The notes under the pieces: generated by a model | Databases searched by the model: none | What the model was told of the DNA's origin: nothing | What the model saw: the letters and a program-made list of their open reading frames with translations, nothing else | Part shown: piece after piece, positions 11,501-21,800 of the stretch | Position numbering within the stretch: position 1 is the stretch's first letter | Layout of the letters: every line of letters begins with the position of its first letter | NCBI GenBank assembly: GCA_012064415.1 | Contig: SSNU01000155.1 | Span: 703,346 to 767,345 of the forward strand | DNA from: Gyrodactylus bullatarudis | Lineage: Eukaryota; Platyhelminthes; Monogenea; Gyrodactylidea; Gyrodactylidae | Direction of reading: 5' to 3' | DNA length: 64,000 nucleotides | Translations under genes and position numbers: made by a program

Positions 11501-14500
11501 TAAACCCATGATTCCACACTATGAAGAAGAAAGATCACTTACTTTCCTGATCAACTGATTTTTTCGGACCTAAGAAATAAGATAAGGAGATTAGAATTCT
11601 ATGCAAAGTTGTAGGAATTACTTTCAACTTCCTTAGTGTCATGATTCTCAAGAGTTTCTTCCATTTCTGTAGGTGCTACAAAGTCAAGACAAGTTTACAG
11701 TGATTTATATAATAATGAATATATGAATATTAAAAAATAAGAATTGACATCTCACTTTCATCAGAGTCATCTTCCACTATAACAAGAATCTGAAGAATTT
11801 TTGATTGCAATTGTAGATTTAACGAAAAAAAATTTCATTAAAAAAGACAGTGAACTTCCTGAGTGAAAATTCCAATATTTCACCAATGTCTAGCTTTGAA
11901 TTTATTTTCACGTACCTGTTCATCGAAAAAAGCAAGTTTCGAATCAAAAATATTTCAAAGAGATTTCTCACTCCTTCCTACTTGGTCAAGAATCTCGACT
12001 CAAGATCCCCTTTTCTCTCAACTTTATGCCTTTCTTGTATAATATTCTTTAAGGAAGTTCACAGAGGTAGAAAAGATGAAACCAGAATAATATTATGAGC
12101 TTGCTGACTTGAAGTCTTCAGTTCTCTTCACCTAAAGTTTGGTCTGAAGAGAACCGACGAAGATAAAGCTTTATTCACCAATAATCCTTCGTTTGTTCTC
12201 AACACTAGCATGACTTCGAGTCAGCAAGCTCATAATATTTTTGAGGAAATCAGGCAACTCTTGGCTTCAAAGAATAATATTAATTAATATAATTATAACT
12301 ATATGAAAACTCAAGGTAAGATAATACATACGTTGAACTACTTTTCTCGTCAAACCTAGAAAATAGATTTGAATCAGAATGATTTGAATACGTTTAATTG
12401 AGTTGACTCACGTGGAATTCTTGGCCTTTTCTTTCTATTCACAGATGATTTATCCTTTCCAAGCGAGGCTATATAATGAACATATATCAATTTATTTAAT
12501 CAATGTTCATAACTCACCGAACGCCATGATCAACTTGGTGGACCATTCATCAATTCGTGTTTCCGATGCCTTGAGAAGCAGCTCGTGCTTGACAAGCTTC
12601 TTAAGTTCATCAGGCTCTTGTATCACTAATTTTAGATAGTGGCCAGCTACAGAAAAATCAGCACCTTCCAAAGAAAACTCGAAGTTATCCTTCTCTCCGT
12701 GGATTGTTAATAGTTTCCCCTCTATTGTAAGTCCTTTCATTATTGAAGCCTCGTTGTCGAGCATGAAGTATCCGTCTCTTTCATTTTTAATCACTGTAAA
12801 TTATTGAAAATTGTTTAGAAGACATTGTATAAAACGCAATCAAGAATAATTCAAATTAGAGAATATTTTGAAGAAGAAAAACTTTGATCACCTGACGTAT
12901 AGTCTGGACCAGGCTCCGTCTGATTATCACCTTTTCAGATCGTTACAAAATTCCCTAGAGGATAAGAGGAGGTCAAAATTGGACCATTACTTTTCTCGTA
13001 ACTTTAAATATAATACACAAGTGTGATCATTTTACACTTATAACAAACTGTATTTGTAGAAGATGAATAAATTGTCAAATTATTTTCAACAAATTACAGG
13101 CTGTGTCTAGATTGAAAGGGCTAAATTATACGAAAAATATTGTATCAGTTTAAAACAGTTTATAGAGCATTACTCAATTCTTTCAATATCTTTTTCTCCA
13201 TGACCTTGATATAATCCAGGGGACCAGATATTTTACAACTGACGAAGGAATCCATCTCATTTTGGAGACCGTACAAGAATATCTCGTTTTTAATAGTGCA
13301 ATAGATTGCGGCCTTTGTTCCATAGCTTCTTAAGAGGTAAAGTTGCCCGTTTTCGTTGATGTCGTACAATTTTAGATGACTCTCCCTGCATGTTAAATGT
13401 TTGAAGAGATTCACCTCCTTAGTCTCAGATGTGAACTCAAAATTCAGATCTATAGAAACGATTTGAATTCAATAAAATTTAAGTAATAAAGACTGGTAGA
13501 AGGCTTGTAGTTGAAAATATTCAAAGCATAAAACACTAATGGAAAGTAAAATTAGATACAACAAATGAAAACAGTCAAAAAACACATTAAAGAGTTGCTG
13601 AAATGAGTATTATTGAATTTTTTTACTCGCCGAGAAGATCTGGAATTCCTTCCATCCACTCATCAATGTTTGTATCAAAAGTTTCTATTTGGAGATCATA
13701 ATTCCCATCTGTTTCAAGGGCTTTATTCAGCGTCATACGATACAGATTCAAACGTTCAGCTTCCGACCCAAATAGGCAAAAGTCAAATTTTGCAGCGTCA
13801 CTGCTGAACCTTAGGGACAAGTCAAACTCGATTTTCTCAATGTGTCTCTTCCTCAATGGTCCATCATTCTTCTTGTAAGTTAGAGTTAAACTGGAGTCTT
13901 CAGGATCTAGAATGAATTTGAATGTCAATCGAAGATGAACTATGCCGATTGATAATATCAATAAAGATTAGGGTGGTAAAAAAAATTTATTTTACCCCAA
14001 CAACGCTCCATGCCTTAATCAAAAATTTGATGTTTTAACCGAGAAAAACACATTTTCGAAAATCCCATTTTTCCTAAAATCATCAAATATTCAATTTTTT
14101 ACTATAAGCCGTTGTCTTTTGCGATGGATAATAATTTTGTCCCTTCTCGTAGTTCAAAAATTGTCATTTTCAATCGAGATTTTGTATATTAGAAAAAACT
14201 CTAAAACGTATGTTCTTATAGGTATAAACGCATTGTCTTTGATTATCTTTAAAATGAGATTAAGGCTGGGAAAAGTTGAAAATACATTGGCCTACTCTAA
14301 TAAAGATATAATGTAACAAGTTCTACAAGTCAGTATAATCCTCGAATATTATTATTGGTCGAAAAGAAACCTTTCATTATCGATTAAAAATTCTCGTCTC
14401 ATGAAAGATAAAAATTCAAATTTTAATTGCAATGACGTACCAGTAGTTTTTGATAGGAAATCTTTGATCTCCTCTAGTCTATCACCCAATTCAGTCAACT

Positions 14501-16324
14501 CAATGTCGAAACTTTCATCTGTATTAAACATTGGAATGGCGTTCCTAACGATAATTTTCGTCCCTTCGACAACTTCAATTTCGGCTTCATCAAAGAAGAA
14601 ACCGTCGCATTGTAAATAGACTTTAGTAAATTCACTAGAAATAAAAGAAACGTTTGTAGTTGTCTCTTGGTATGTTAGTTTAGCCGGCTTCTCCAGAACA
14701 ATGTTGATATTCGACATATCATGGGCTGAGAAGAGCTCCTTCCAGTGATCAATTCTCTCTGATGAAGCATCAATTTCAACAAATATAGTATTCTTATTTG
14801 TCTCAGCTTGGTTGACTATGATTTTATTCTTTCTACATTTAACATCAAATGGAAGGAACCGTATTATTTCCCGATCCTTTTCATCGTACACTCTGATAAA
14901 ATTTTGTTTCTCAATTTTAGAAAGCCTCTTTATGCATACGTAGTTTTCCTCTTGACCATATTGGATAACTGGTTGCTCTTTGTAGTTGATGTCTAAAGAA
15001 AGTTAAATGAAATCATTCTAAATTTCAATACTCACAGAGACAACTGCCAATGTCAGAGAGCTTCATAATGTCCTCTTCATTACCCTTTATTGTTGTGTAG
15101 ACGCATTTACCCCGGTTCATGTTATACGCCCTATTGATTTTAATAACAGTTTTTTTCATTTCTATCGAGGCTTTGGTCATGTCATATTCGAGAACAGGTT
15201 CAAAATCCTTTATAAAAGTCACCATAATTCCGGATATTTCAATATCCTCGAATACAAGTACCGTTGAAGAACTCGTTTCTTTTAATTCGAGAAATCCTTA
15301 AAGAAAAACACCTTGAGTAGAGCAAATACTGACATTAATTATCGTAAATTACTTTTCGAATTGCAAGAAAATTTAAATTGATAAAAATTAGGTACAGTTA
15401 TAAAGGTAGCCTTGATCAATTTTGAAATCCTAATTGAAAAATTATATTTCTCACTTACCCATATTTTCGAGGCCTATTGAAAATGAAAAGTTTCAATTTG
15501 ATTAAAAGCTCTGTAAAGTGACGAGAGTTGTGTGAATGTTCAAGTATACTTTAGTTATATACCAATTCGACCCCTTAACTCATAAATAATAACCCAATCA
15601 GAATCGAGCAAGATTTCTCTTTTAAATTTTTCTACAGTTCCAAATATATTTTCCTATCAGAATAGTTTCAAAAAAGTTATTCAGAAATTGAATTTTAATA
15701 AAAGAAAATTTTACGAACCCATCTCTTTAATGAGTCTTTCCAAGATGGATTCCTCAGCATAAACCTTGATTAGACATTTTTCCGATTTTATATATAGATA
15801 TCCTGGAAATTTTCGACATTTGGCTCCCAGCAAGGGATAGTCGAAGCCCTCCAAGTCTCCACACTTTGTTATTAGATGGTCTTTAGAATATTTGATTTCA
15901 GTGTATCTTGCAATTGTCTCCAGCTCCTTTGTCCTATAGAGAATGCAGCTTTTATCTTTGGCGGAACCTTGAATTGAAATTCAAAAATTAAGAATTTTCG
16001 TAGTTAAAATATTGGGAGAGAAATGCATTTGGAATATGAAAAAATCAACAAGAATTTTCATCTTACAGGCAATGTTGAGGAGTTTTACAGTGGTGATCTT
16101 GATACACGACTTGGAGCCTTTAAATTTCAACTCGAGATACTTTCCTTGGTGCTTTGCATTTTCCACTGTAATTTTATTCGTACAACTTGTAATGTAGCCG
16201 ATATCAAAATCAAAACTTAGACATGGCACTTTGTCGGATTCAAAATGAAATGTAACCTTGGTTCCTACATTCTCAAAGTTTTTCACTTGCAACGATTCTC
16301 CGTGCCACAAAAGGATGAGTATCT
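5460..16324 (-). CDS. Large unrecognised gene of tandem PH-like units and micro-exon linkers
   Basis: I reconstruct 31 coding exons in the long form (about 1,190 residues plus an unplaced N-terminus), at 16067-16324, 15719-15967, 15459-15473, 15036-15296, 14441-14992, 12518-12793, then linkers, 10399-10644, linkers, 8187-8447, linkers, 5594-5866, 5460-5536. Every intron is phase 1 and every internal exon length is divisible by three. The big exons encode 82-92 residue units; the later ones start with a G-x-(L/F)-x-W-G strand, then FTH(V/L)F, (I/V)YFY, KR(V/I)xPS, and end in a helix with an invariant Trp. That layout is PH-domain-like (structural inference). Small exons encode acidic, basic or proline-rich linkers reminiscent of PEVK regions. 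No catalytic motif, signal peptide or membrane segment is evident. I do not recognise the family, and joining all exons into one gene is inference. Confidence 0.6.
5594..5866 (-). CDS. C-terminal PH-like unit exon
   Basis: Encodes GEGILSWGLCDYFPFTHVF, IYFYDQHNDQFKRVFPSSTT, then ELVVTGPEDLLEKW and IICDFI. It is the most typical unit and the same length (273 nt) as the copy at 2624-2896, with which it shares WG, FTHVF, YF, RVFPSS(T/Q)TEV and the Trp helix. It is followed by a phase 1 donor A|GTAAGT. Confidence 0.65.
5971..7767 (-). CDS. Nine micro-exons encoding the last linker
   Basis: Phase 1 exons: 7750-7767 (18 nt, RPPPK), 7223-7273 (SPSENEKGAREEISNM), 6930-6980 (TSIREDDLNDEEIPAS), 6641-6706 (VTVKEDDLKVSENRMEEVQE), 6540-6587 (PVTVKPPEDSELPVP), 6356-6427 (basic, PLKVKAKRKPLLKQPNLAKP), 6203-6259 (QSKAKVGRGDSFRNKHDL), 6102-6167 (QEKRLLWKEQQSVVSIVVEE), 5971-6036 (FKELPTLDFDALKVEAINKS). 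6930-6980 and 6641-6706 share T-x-(I/K)-x-E-D-D-L and are evidently duplicates. 6356-6427 matches 11044-11088 ((K/x)P(L/V)K). The order acidic, proline/acidic, basic, then D-F-D-x-L-K mirrors the linker at 10683-12468, so linker plus unit probably duplicated as a block. Confidence 0.6.
7829..8051. mobile_element. piggyBac-like MITE, copy 1
   Basis: The element starts TTACCCCTTCGGTGCCGA and ends TCGGCACCGGAAGGGTTAA: inverted ends with TTAA-type borders, the target used by piggyBac elements. Next to the right end is the palindrome GGACATATATGTCC. The interior (TTTAGCTATGAAG, TTATTTGGCC, AATTTAAACTTTAATTGA, GGTAGAGTTATAAAGGTTC) matches the copy at 50701-50900 nearly throughout, apart from two small insertions here. 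It has no transposase and lies in an intron of the PH-like gene. Confidence 0.8.
8187..8447 (-). CDS. PH-like unit exon (87 residues)
   Basis: Encodes FSGILAWGTDGSFEFSDFY, LIFVDEIMDRTCFTLKKPKP, then IYEGNPYELIITEPN and a helix with the family Trp (VPFELWIPYLKYEI). The WG strand is kept while FTH is replaced by FSD. Acceptor TTCTGTAG at 8448, donor C|GTGAGT at 8186. The same frame stays open through the upstream 52-nt intron, so intron retention would not truncate the protein. Confidence 0.6.
8500..10302 (-). CDS. Linker exons between two PH-like units
   Basis: Three phase 1 exons: 10237-10302 (KNETMNQINQHQTSAEKETQ), 9269-9358 (acidic, LILDEDESEEASQNLGSGF ... HETSIP) and 8500-8550 (ADESNPCEKEPSSQDQ). 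Each has a clean AG acceptor and GT donor. The residues are polar and charged, as expected of an unstructured spacer. The open stretch at about 9060-9260 and others between them have no splice or similarity support. Confidence 0.5.
10399..10644 (-). CDS. PH-like unit exon with WG/FTH signature
   Basis: Encodes YQGKLKWGKDSIFFFTHLF, then VYFYNKQRDDYKRIVPSKLT and a closing helix GPDEALKLWSKQLKEAI. Alignment by eye with the exons at 5594-5866 and 2624-2896 is clear: G-x-x-x-W-G, F-T-H-x-F, Y-F-Y/F, Y/F-K/R-R-(I/V)-x-P-S, then G-(P/S)-(D/E)-(D/E)-A/L and Trp. The acceptor is CTCTCAAG at 10645 and the donor is G|GTATGT. Confidence 0.65.
10683..12468 (-). CDS. Nine micro-exons encoding a linker
   Basis: Exons (all phase 1, all multiples of three): 12412-12468 (SLGKDKSSVNRKKRPRIP), 12332-12355 (GLTRKVVQ), 11756-11776 (EDDSDE), 11622-11675 (PTEMEETLENHDTKEVE), 11543-11569 (PKKSVDQE), 11143-11196 (PAISKEIDEEHGTKKGD), 11044-11088 (PVKKSVTLWKKCEK), 10835-10882 (CLKKLRSSKSPGSTE), 10683-10751 (AFEGIKEQDLEELKS...). 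Several start with the same CACCT or CAG-AACCT edge, so they look like copies of a few ancestral exons. 11044-11088 uses a GC donor (G|GCAAGT). The last one matches the 66-nt exons before the other C-terminal PH-like units (xxEx...D(L/F)xxLK). Confidence 0.6.
12089..12239. mobile_element. Short inverted-repeat MITE in an intron
   Basis: AATATTATGAGCTTGCTGAC at 12089 pairs with its reverse complement ending at 12239 (GTCAGCAAGCTCATAATATT). The arms are about 28 bp with one clear mismatch. The 150 bp element has an inner partly complementary core (TTCTCTTCACC / GAAGAGAACC) and no coding potential. It lies between linker exons of the PH-like gene. Confidence 0.65.
12518..12793 (-). CDS. PH-like unit exon (92 residues)
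   Basis: This phase 1 exon follows TTTACAG. It encodes IKNERDGYFMLDNEASIMKG, then LTIEGKLLTIHGEKDNFEF, LKLVIQEPDELKKL and a final helix with the conserved Trp (RIDEWSTKLIMAFG). The donor G|GTGAGT lies at 12517. It may be the first exon of the long form after the alternative ends, or close to the start of a separate gene, if promoter activity lies at about 12.8-13.1 kb; the sequence cannot decide. Confidence 0.55.
13160..13449 (-). CDS. Alternative terminal exon B of the PH-like gene
   Basis: The exon begins after TCTATAG at 13449, again in phase 1 and again with AT as its first two bases, and ends in a stop at 13160. It encodes about 96 residues (LNFEFTSETKEVNLFKH ... MEKKILKELSNAL) with the same overall strand-rich then helical profile. 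It looks like a tandem duplicate of terminal exon A that diverged in sequence. Use as an alternative last exon is inferred from the shared phase and position. Confidence 0.5.
13623..13906 (-). CDS. Alternative terminal exon A of the PH-like gene
   Basis: The exon begins after TTCTAG at 13906 in phase 1 and ends in a stop at 13623-13625. It encodes about 94 residues: PEDSSLTLTYKKNDG, a stretch of alternating hydrophobic residues, and a closing helix with the family Trp (IDEWMEGIPDLLGE). It fits directly onto the exon ending at 14441, giving a short protein of N-terminal units only. If skipped, the downstream exon at 12793 keeps the frame. Confidence 0.55.
14441..16324 (-). CDS. N-terminal block: five diverged PH-like units
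   Basis: Five exons. 16067-16324 encodes 86 residues (LWHGESLQVKNF ... KITTVKLLNIA). 15719-15967 encodes 83 residues (SAKDKSCILYR ... ESILERLIKEM). 15459-15473 is a 15-nt exon (LENM). 15036-15296 encodes 87 residues (FLELKETSSSTVLVFEDIEI ... IMKLSDIGSCL). 14441-14992 encodes 184 residues that read as two consecutive units, the first ending with a Trp-containing helix (SERIDHWKELF). Units here are more diverged than the C-terminal ones: the WG strand motif is lost but the size and terminal helix remain. The acceptor of the first exon is at 16324 (CTTTCAG). The start codon lies in an unplaced upstream exon, most likely near 16535. Confidence 0.55.
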
Positions 16325-16505
16325 CTGAAAGATAAACTTTTATGACTCATCTGATATATACAAAATGAATAGATTAGAAGATTTTTCATAATGAAATTCT
16401 CGTTTTTAAAAAACTCAGCAACATGAATAAAATAGCTTACGGTTTCTAGGTTATTTATAATAGAGATATTAATTATTATTTTCCAGTGAACCATTTACAG
16501 TATTT

Positions 16506-16680
16506 AACAGGCCTTGGAAGAATTTTACACTCACAAGTCGAACATTAGTAGCTAATGGTTAGTAGTGATTTATATTTTTATATATAAATATTACAGTTAA
16601 AATTTTTCATATTGTCAATACATTTATAGACGTAATTTCAAGAATTGTATTTTCCAAGTCGATATTTTTTTAATTTTAGA
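16506..16680 (-). promoter_or_regulatory. Likely promoter and first exon of the PH-like gene
   Basis: On the minus strand this holds an A/T-rich TATA-like stretch (TATATATAAAAATATAAAT) about 35 bases before ATGTTCGACTT|GTGAGTG, a possible start codon followed at once by a splice donor. The whole block is duplicated at 118-300, where the ATG and donor positions are kept. The coding phase after 11 nt does not match the next placed exon (16324), so at least one small exon is missing from my model. A 5-nt AAACC between an AG and a GTAAGC near 16440 would repair it but is speculative. Confidence 0.4.
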
Positions 16681-17164
16681 ATATATTATTATCGTCTTAC
16701 TAATGAGTAGCATGATAATAAATGATTGTTATTTTGCCAAATGATGATTTTATATTTAAGACCCTCAATTAAAGTACGACCTGAGACTTGTCTGTCAAAA
16801 ATTACCCTCTCCTCTCTGCCCCTTTTTAAAAACTGAAATAAATATGCAAGATTACTAACAAGTAACAACATTTAACACAAGAACACCTCAAAATTAAATT
16901 TATAAAATAAATATACCATATGATAGAGATTTTTCTCCTGATTTAAACAGTCTAATTTATTGTAGGTTTATCAATATCAAAACGGTCTAAATTATAGAAA
17001 TAAAATAATTTAAAAATGAAATTTATTCTGGAAAAAAGATTTTTCCTCTCCTAAGTAAAAAAAGCCTTTCGACTACCTCCAAAACAAACAAATGATTCAT
17101 CAAACTATCTCAAGATATTCATGTAATAGTTAAAACGTATGTTGCATATTATTATTAAATCGTT

Positions 17165-18656
17165 TCATTAAGCCTGTTAACATCTGGGATTTATCTTACG
17201 TCCCAGATTATAGATGCTCTGAAACAATTTGAAATCGTTTCTTTTGTAACAGAGTTAAAGGATTTTTGTATTAATTTATATCCTAGTTGAACATCAGGGA
17301 GATAAGGAAGACGCCTCAATTCCTTTGAAAATTTGGATTTGAAACTCCATATTATTCCCTGATCTAGTGGTTGACATACAGAAGTAGCATTGGGGGTAGA
17401 AATAGTAACTTGACATTTTCTGGTGGGACAGGATCTTTGTGGAACGCAACGTTATCTGCTAGAAGCAATACCTCTCTACCTTGATTTGCTTCCCCAAATT
17501 TAGTCAGTCATTCCTGGAATATTACACTGTTGTTCCAAGCGTTTTTACTACCCCGATAATGTTCTGGAATATCTCTATGAAAACACCTTGGTTTTTTGGA
17601 ATTTCCTAAAAATAAAAGTAATTATTGGAATTATAATCATTTATTCTGATTCGACATATAAATAACCATAGGGGGATAGACGTCTCCTTTCACATTACAA
17701 CAGGCAACAACAGTCAAACGGTTTTTTGATTTCTTTGTTCCTCTACATGATCTTGAACTTTCATCAAGAGTAATGCATCCTCTATCTTGGAAAAACAAGG
17801 CTGTCTCATCGACATTGTAGATATTTTCTTCTGAATAAGCTCTAAGTTTCTGAGTTGTTTAGAATCCAATTTTCAACAACCAACCAACCTATATCTTCTC
17901 CCTCGCCATAGATTTTAAAGGATTTCATATTCTTCCTTCTCTGAAAACTGGCTGCCCATCCATTACTTGCACTGCAACCATGACCAAAAGTGTTAGATAT
18001 ACGTAAGATTTCTGATCGGACACTTGATATTCTTATTGGAAGTTTATTCTTTCACCAAGATTGTGTCAAATCAACTGCTGCTTCATCGAGGTAGTTGTAC
18101 TTCAAATTTGGAACAATTGAGTAATTCTCATGGCCCTTCTTGCTTCTAACAAATTTCCTGATTTTTCTCTGATTGTTTGTCCATTTGATCAGAGAGTCTT
18201 CATGAATGCATTCATCGTGGGCAACTTTCTTATATCCTTCCATCTCACAACGATCAACCAGTTCAAGCTTTTTATTCAATGGAAATATTTTCTCTTGAAA
18301 ATCTGAAATAAAATAAGTAATAAATTGTTCTTGGTAAAAAGAATAAATATTGCTTACAACTTGTCTTTTGAACTGGGGATAATTTTCCAAAAATCTTCTC
18401 ATGAATCGAAACGTGAGAAAGATTTTAAATTTTTCTGCATCCCTTTTTAATAAGGAATGTAAAGTTCTGAACTCGATTGGCTTGTTCAATTGATATAAAA
18501 ATTCCTCCAGCCGATCGTACATCGATTGATTTGGAGTTTTAGGGCGGATTTTCTTACAGTATGGTTGACACTGAAACCCGTCTTTTCTGCAATCTGTTTG
18601 ACAGTGAGACCTTCACGAGCAAGTTTATTGACGAGGGTACGGTTGTCCTGTTTCAT
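17165..18656 (-). pseudogene. Decayed pogo/Tigger-type DDE transposase
   Basis: Minus-strand remnants in order: an N-terminal helix-turn-helix (REGLTVKQIAEKTGFSVN, from ATG near 18656); a frame-shifted stretch 18052-18522 of unassigned protein; a CENP-B-like DNA-binding piece (CSASNGWAASFQRRKN ... YGEGED); the first catalytic block (NVDETALFF); and the last one (LLADNVAFH, then LPPMLLL/TSVCQPLDQGII across a frameshift). Frameshifts and stops separate the parts, so it is inactive. I did not find terminal inverted repeats. The 471-nt open frame inside it should not be taken for a host gene. Confidence 0.7.
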
Positions 18657-18878
18657 AATTGAAACTACTCAAATTGAGTTGGCGTATATATACTAAAATG
18701 GTTTCGATAATAATGAGATTCTCGACGAATTTCATAATAAACTTAAAATGCAATTTTTAAAAATTTTGAAAATAGCATAGAGTTGCATTGCAACCAGTAA
18801 AAGATTTTTGAAGATTCGAAAATTGTTTTGGCTTTTGTTTAAGACGAATGAATATTCAATTTTGTCAAAAACGTGAAG

Positions 18879-21800
18879 ATGAGAATTACTCAAACCTATC
18901 AAAAAATCATCCGAGATGGTCTCTTTGGTATAACATATTCGAATCAATGTCCAATCAAGTATATGGAAAAATCTAATTTGGCCCTTATTGCTTGTGGTTC
19001 ATACGCAGTCATACTAAATTTACGAACTGACACACTTGAAGAGTTTTATTTCGATGAAACAATCCAGTCATTTGTCACCTATGTAGAATACACTCAAGAT
19101 TATATCATATGCGGCTTCTTTGATGGTTGGGTTGTCATCTTTGATCGTAAAACTTATGAAGTTTCTTCTCGATTTAAAGTTTCCAACAGTAAGGTGGAAA
19201 AAATAATTTTGCACAACTCTTATATATTTTGTATTTCAGTAAGTTTTGTCTTTAATCTCTAGTACTCTACAATTAACATTTATGATCTTGTATCACAAGA
19301 TGGATATTCACTTAAAGGTCATGCCGGAATCATATTCGATATTGTTCACATTCCAGACTTGAACGTTCTCATTTCATGTGCTCAGGATAATACGATTAAG
19401 TTTTGGTCCATCAAGGAAAAACACTGTTTCCACACTCAAACTGCAAAATATGTCTTTAAACTCTCCTTGAGTCATGTGGATAAGTCACTCTTGTTTATTG
19501 GCTCAAACGATGGTCAAATAAAAGTCTTGAAAATTAATTGGGTTCTCAACAATGGAGATATTGACATTTTCAACAGCAAGGTATCTGAATACGGGAACCT
19601 CTCAAATGTTACATCCAAGAAAATATCCTGTCTCAAGTTCAATCAAACTGGAAACTATCTGTTTGCTTCAGTAATTAATCATATTTCTCATAAAAATTTT
19701 ACTTTTAGTCAGGAGAGAACAAGCTGTTTGTCTTCAAGCTACTGAGTGAAGAGGACTTGAATAAGAAATCAAAGAAAAAGTCCAAGAAAACTGATTTTGA
19801 ACTGAGTGACCAAGTCTGTCATTATATCAATATTGAATTTAAATCGTTGGTTGCTCAATTCGATATTGCTCCATTAGTTGTCAAGAGTAGGAATGCTAAC
19901 ACACCCAAGAGATTTGTCCTAAATGCTCTTCGTCTCATTGTTGGCTTCAAGAATAATTCCATAGTGAGTTTCACACATTCCCTCTTTTTATTCGGAAGCA
20001 AATTTTTTTTAATTTTCTCTAATTCTAGATTGATTTTAAACTGAATGGTCTCAATCTGAATTCAGGAAAAGGACCAATATTGGTCAAGCCAAAGGCCACT
20101 TTTGAAAAGATCGATGATTTATCCCTCATAGAGATGTGCAGACTCGAGTCCCGAGGTCATCGTACGCCTCCAATCAAGGTTTGCCTTTCTCATTCCTTGG
20201 GCAGTGATGCCTCAGTCAATGGCAAAATAATTTTCACCTTATCTCCCACCGAATGCAAATTGTGGTCTCGCGACTCTCAAGAATGCACCAAAACAATACG
20301 GATTGTCTCGAATGACTCCCCAGAAGGCTTAACTCCTCAAATCCAAAAGGCTACGACCGGCTTTCTCTTGTACGATAATCGACATGCTGTCATTGGTACT
20401 TGCTCCGGTCAAATTGTCATCGCCGACTTTAGATCTAGTAAAAGTCCTCAGATTCTCTGTAGTGAGAATAAGCCCCATTTCGGATCGATTAGAGCCTTGA
20501 TTAATCTCAAAGATAGAAAGACTTTGATTTCTGGTTGCTCATCCAAGATCGTCTCTTTCTGGCTCCTCACTCTTGGCGGCAACAAAGATGGCAATAAAAG
20601 TCTTTCCATAAAGGAGAAACATTTTGATTTCAATACAAAATGTGGCGATGAAAAATCCAAAAACTATTGTCAAGTTCCCGATCAAATCATTTGCATGACA
20701 GCCACTCATGACTCGAAACTCTTGTGCATTGCCATGCAAAACATGAAAGTTGACGTCTACGAGATTAGCACCTTTAAAAGGGTTCATTGTCTCTTTGGTC
20801 ATGCTGCTCCAGTTCAGGCTATGGATGTTAGTCCCAAAAATACCATCCTACTTACCGGAAGTTTTGACAAGACCCTGAGGATTTGGGATATGCAATTTGG
20901 GAATTGTCTCCGTCGTTTCACTACCCATGTCTCCGGCATCACTTCCGTGTCCATCCTAAATGACAGCCTTGCCTTTTCCGCAGATTCCGAAGGAAACATT
21001 CATCAATGGGATATTAAACGCAATATTCAAGTTACAATTCTAAAGGGTCATCATGGACCAGTTCATGCGTAAGTTACTTTTGCAATCATGTAATTCTGCT
21101 TCATGTTAATAATGAAATATTAAAATAATATACAGACTCGATTCAGTGGTAACAGTGAAAAGACTGCCCAAAGAACTGGAACTAATCGGCTTATCAAAGA
21201 AGGATCGCAATAAAAGAAAAAGGGAAAACAAACTCAAGCAAGACAAGATTAAGAAGAAGCAAAAGAAGAACCAGGACTCTGACAGTGAGGATATCGATGA
21301 AGATGAGTACCTAGCCCGCTCAGATGAGGACCCCGGTCTAGATGACTTTGATGATCTTGAGTATTGTGGAGGTCTAATCGCCAGTGTTGGACAAGACTTT
21401 TCCTTACGTCTCTGGTCTGAAGATGAGAATAATTTGACTGTTGTCGAGGAGGAGGAACTCAAAAGGCTCGAATTAAAAGAGTTGGAAGAAAACTTTTCAA
21501 AAACCCAAGTGGTTATACCCGGTACAAAGTCTATAGATCTCGCAGAGTCTAGTTTACTTGGAAAAATCTCCAATGATAACATTGTCGGAGTATGTGTGGC
21601 GTATTTATGTATTAAATCTTTCTAATCATATTGTTCTCCCCTAGACGGACATGATCATTCAAGCCATTGAAATTTACGAAAAGACAGTAGAAGAGATGAG
21701 CTTAAATAGCGGGAAAATAATTAATCCCCATCCTTTGATGGCCGTGAGAAAGGCGAATAATGATCCAGAATTATTTCTTTTGCGAAGTTTAATCATGCTG

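Noticed and set aside
14119..14996. Plus-strand open frames opposite the PH-like exons
   Set aside because: Antisense shadows of the exon at 14441-14992 and of the neighbouring intron.
20448..21582. Minus-strand frames of 61-158 codons over WDR3
   Set aside because: Antisense of WDR3 coding exons; the Ser-rich 158-codon frame is the complement of its Lys/Asp-rich loop.
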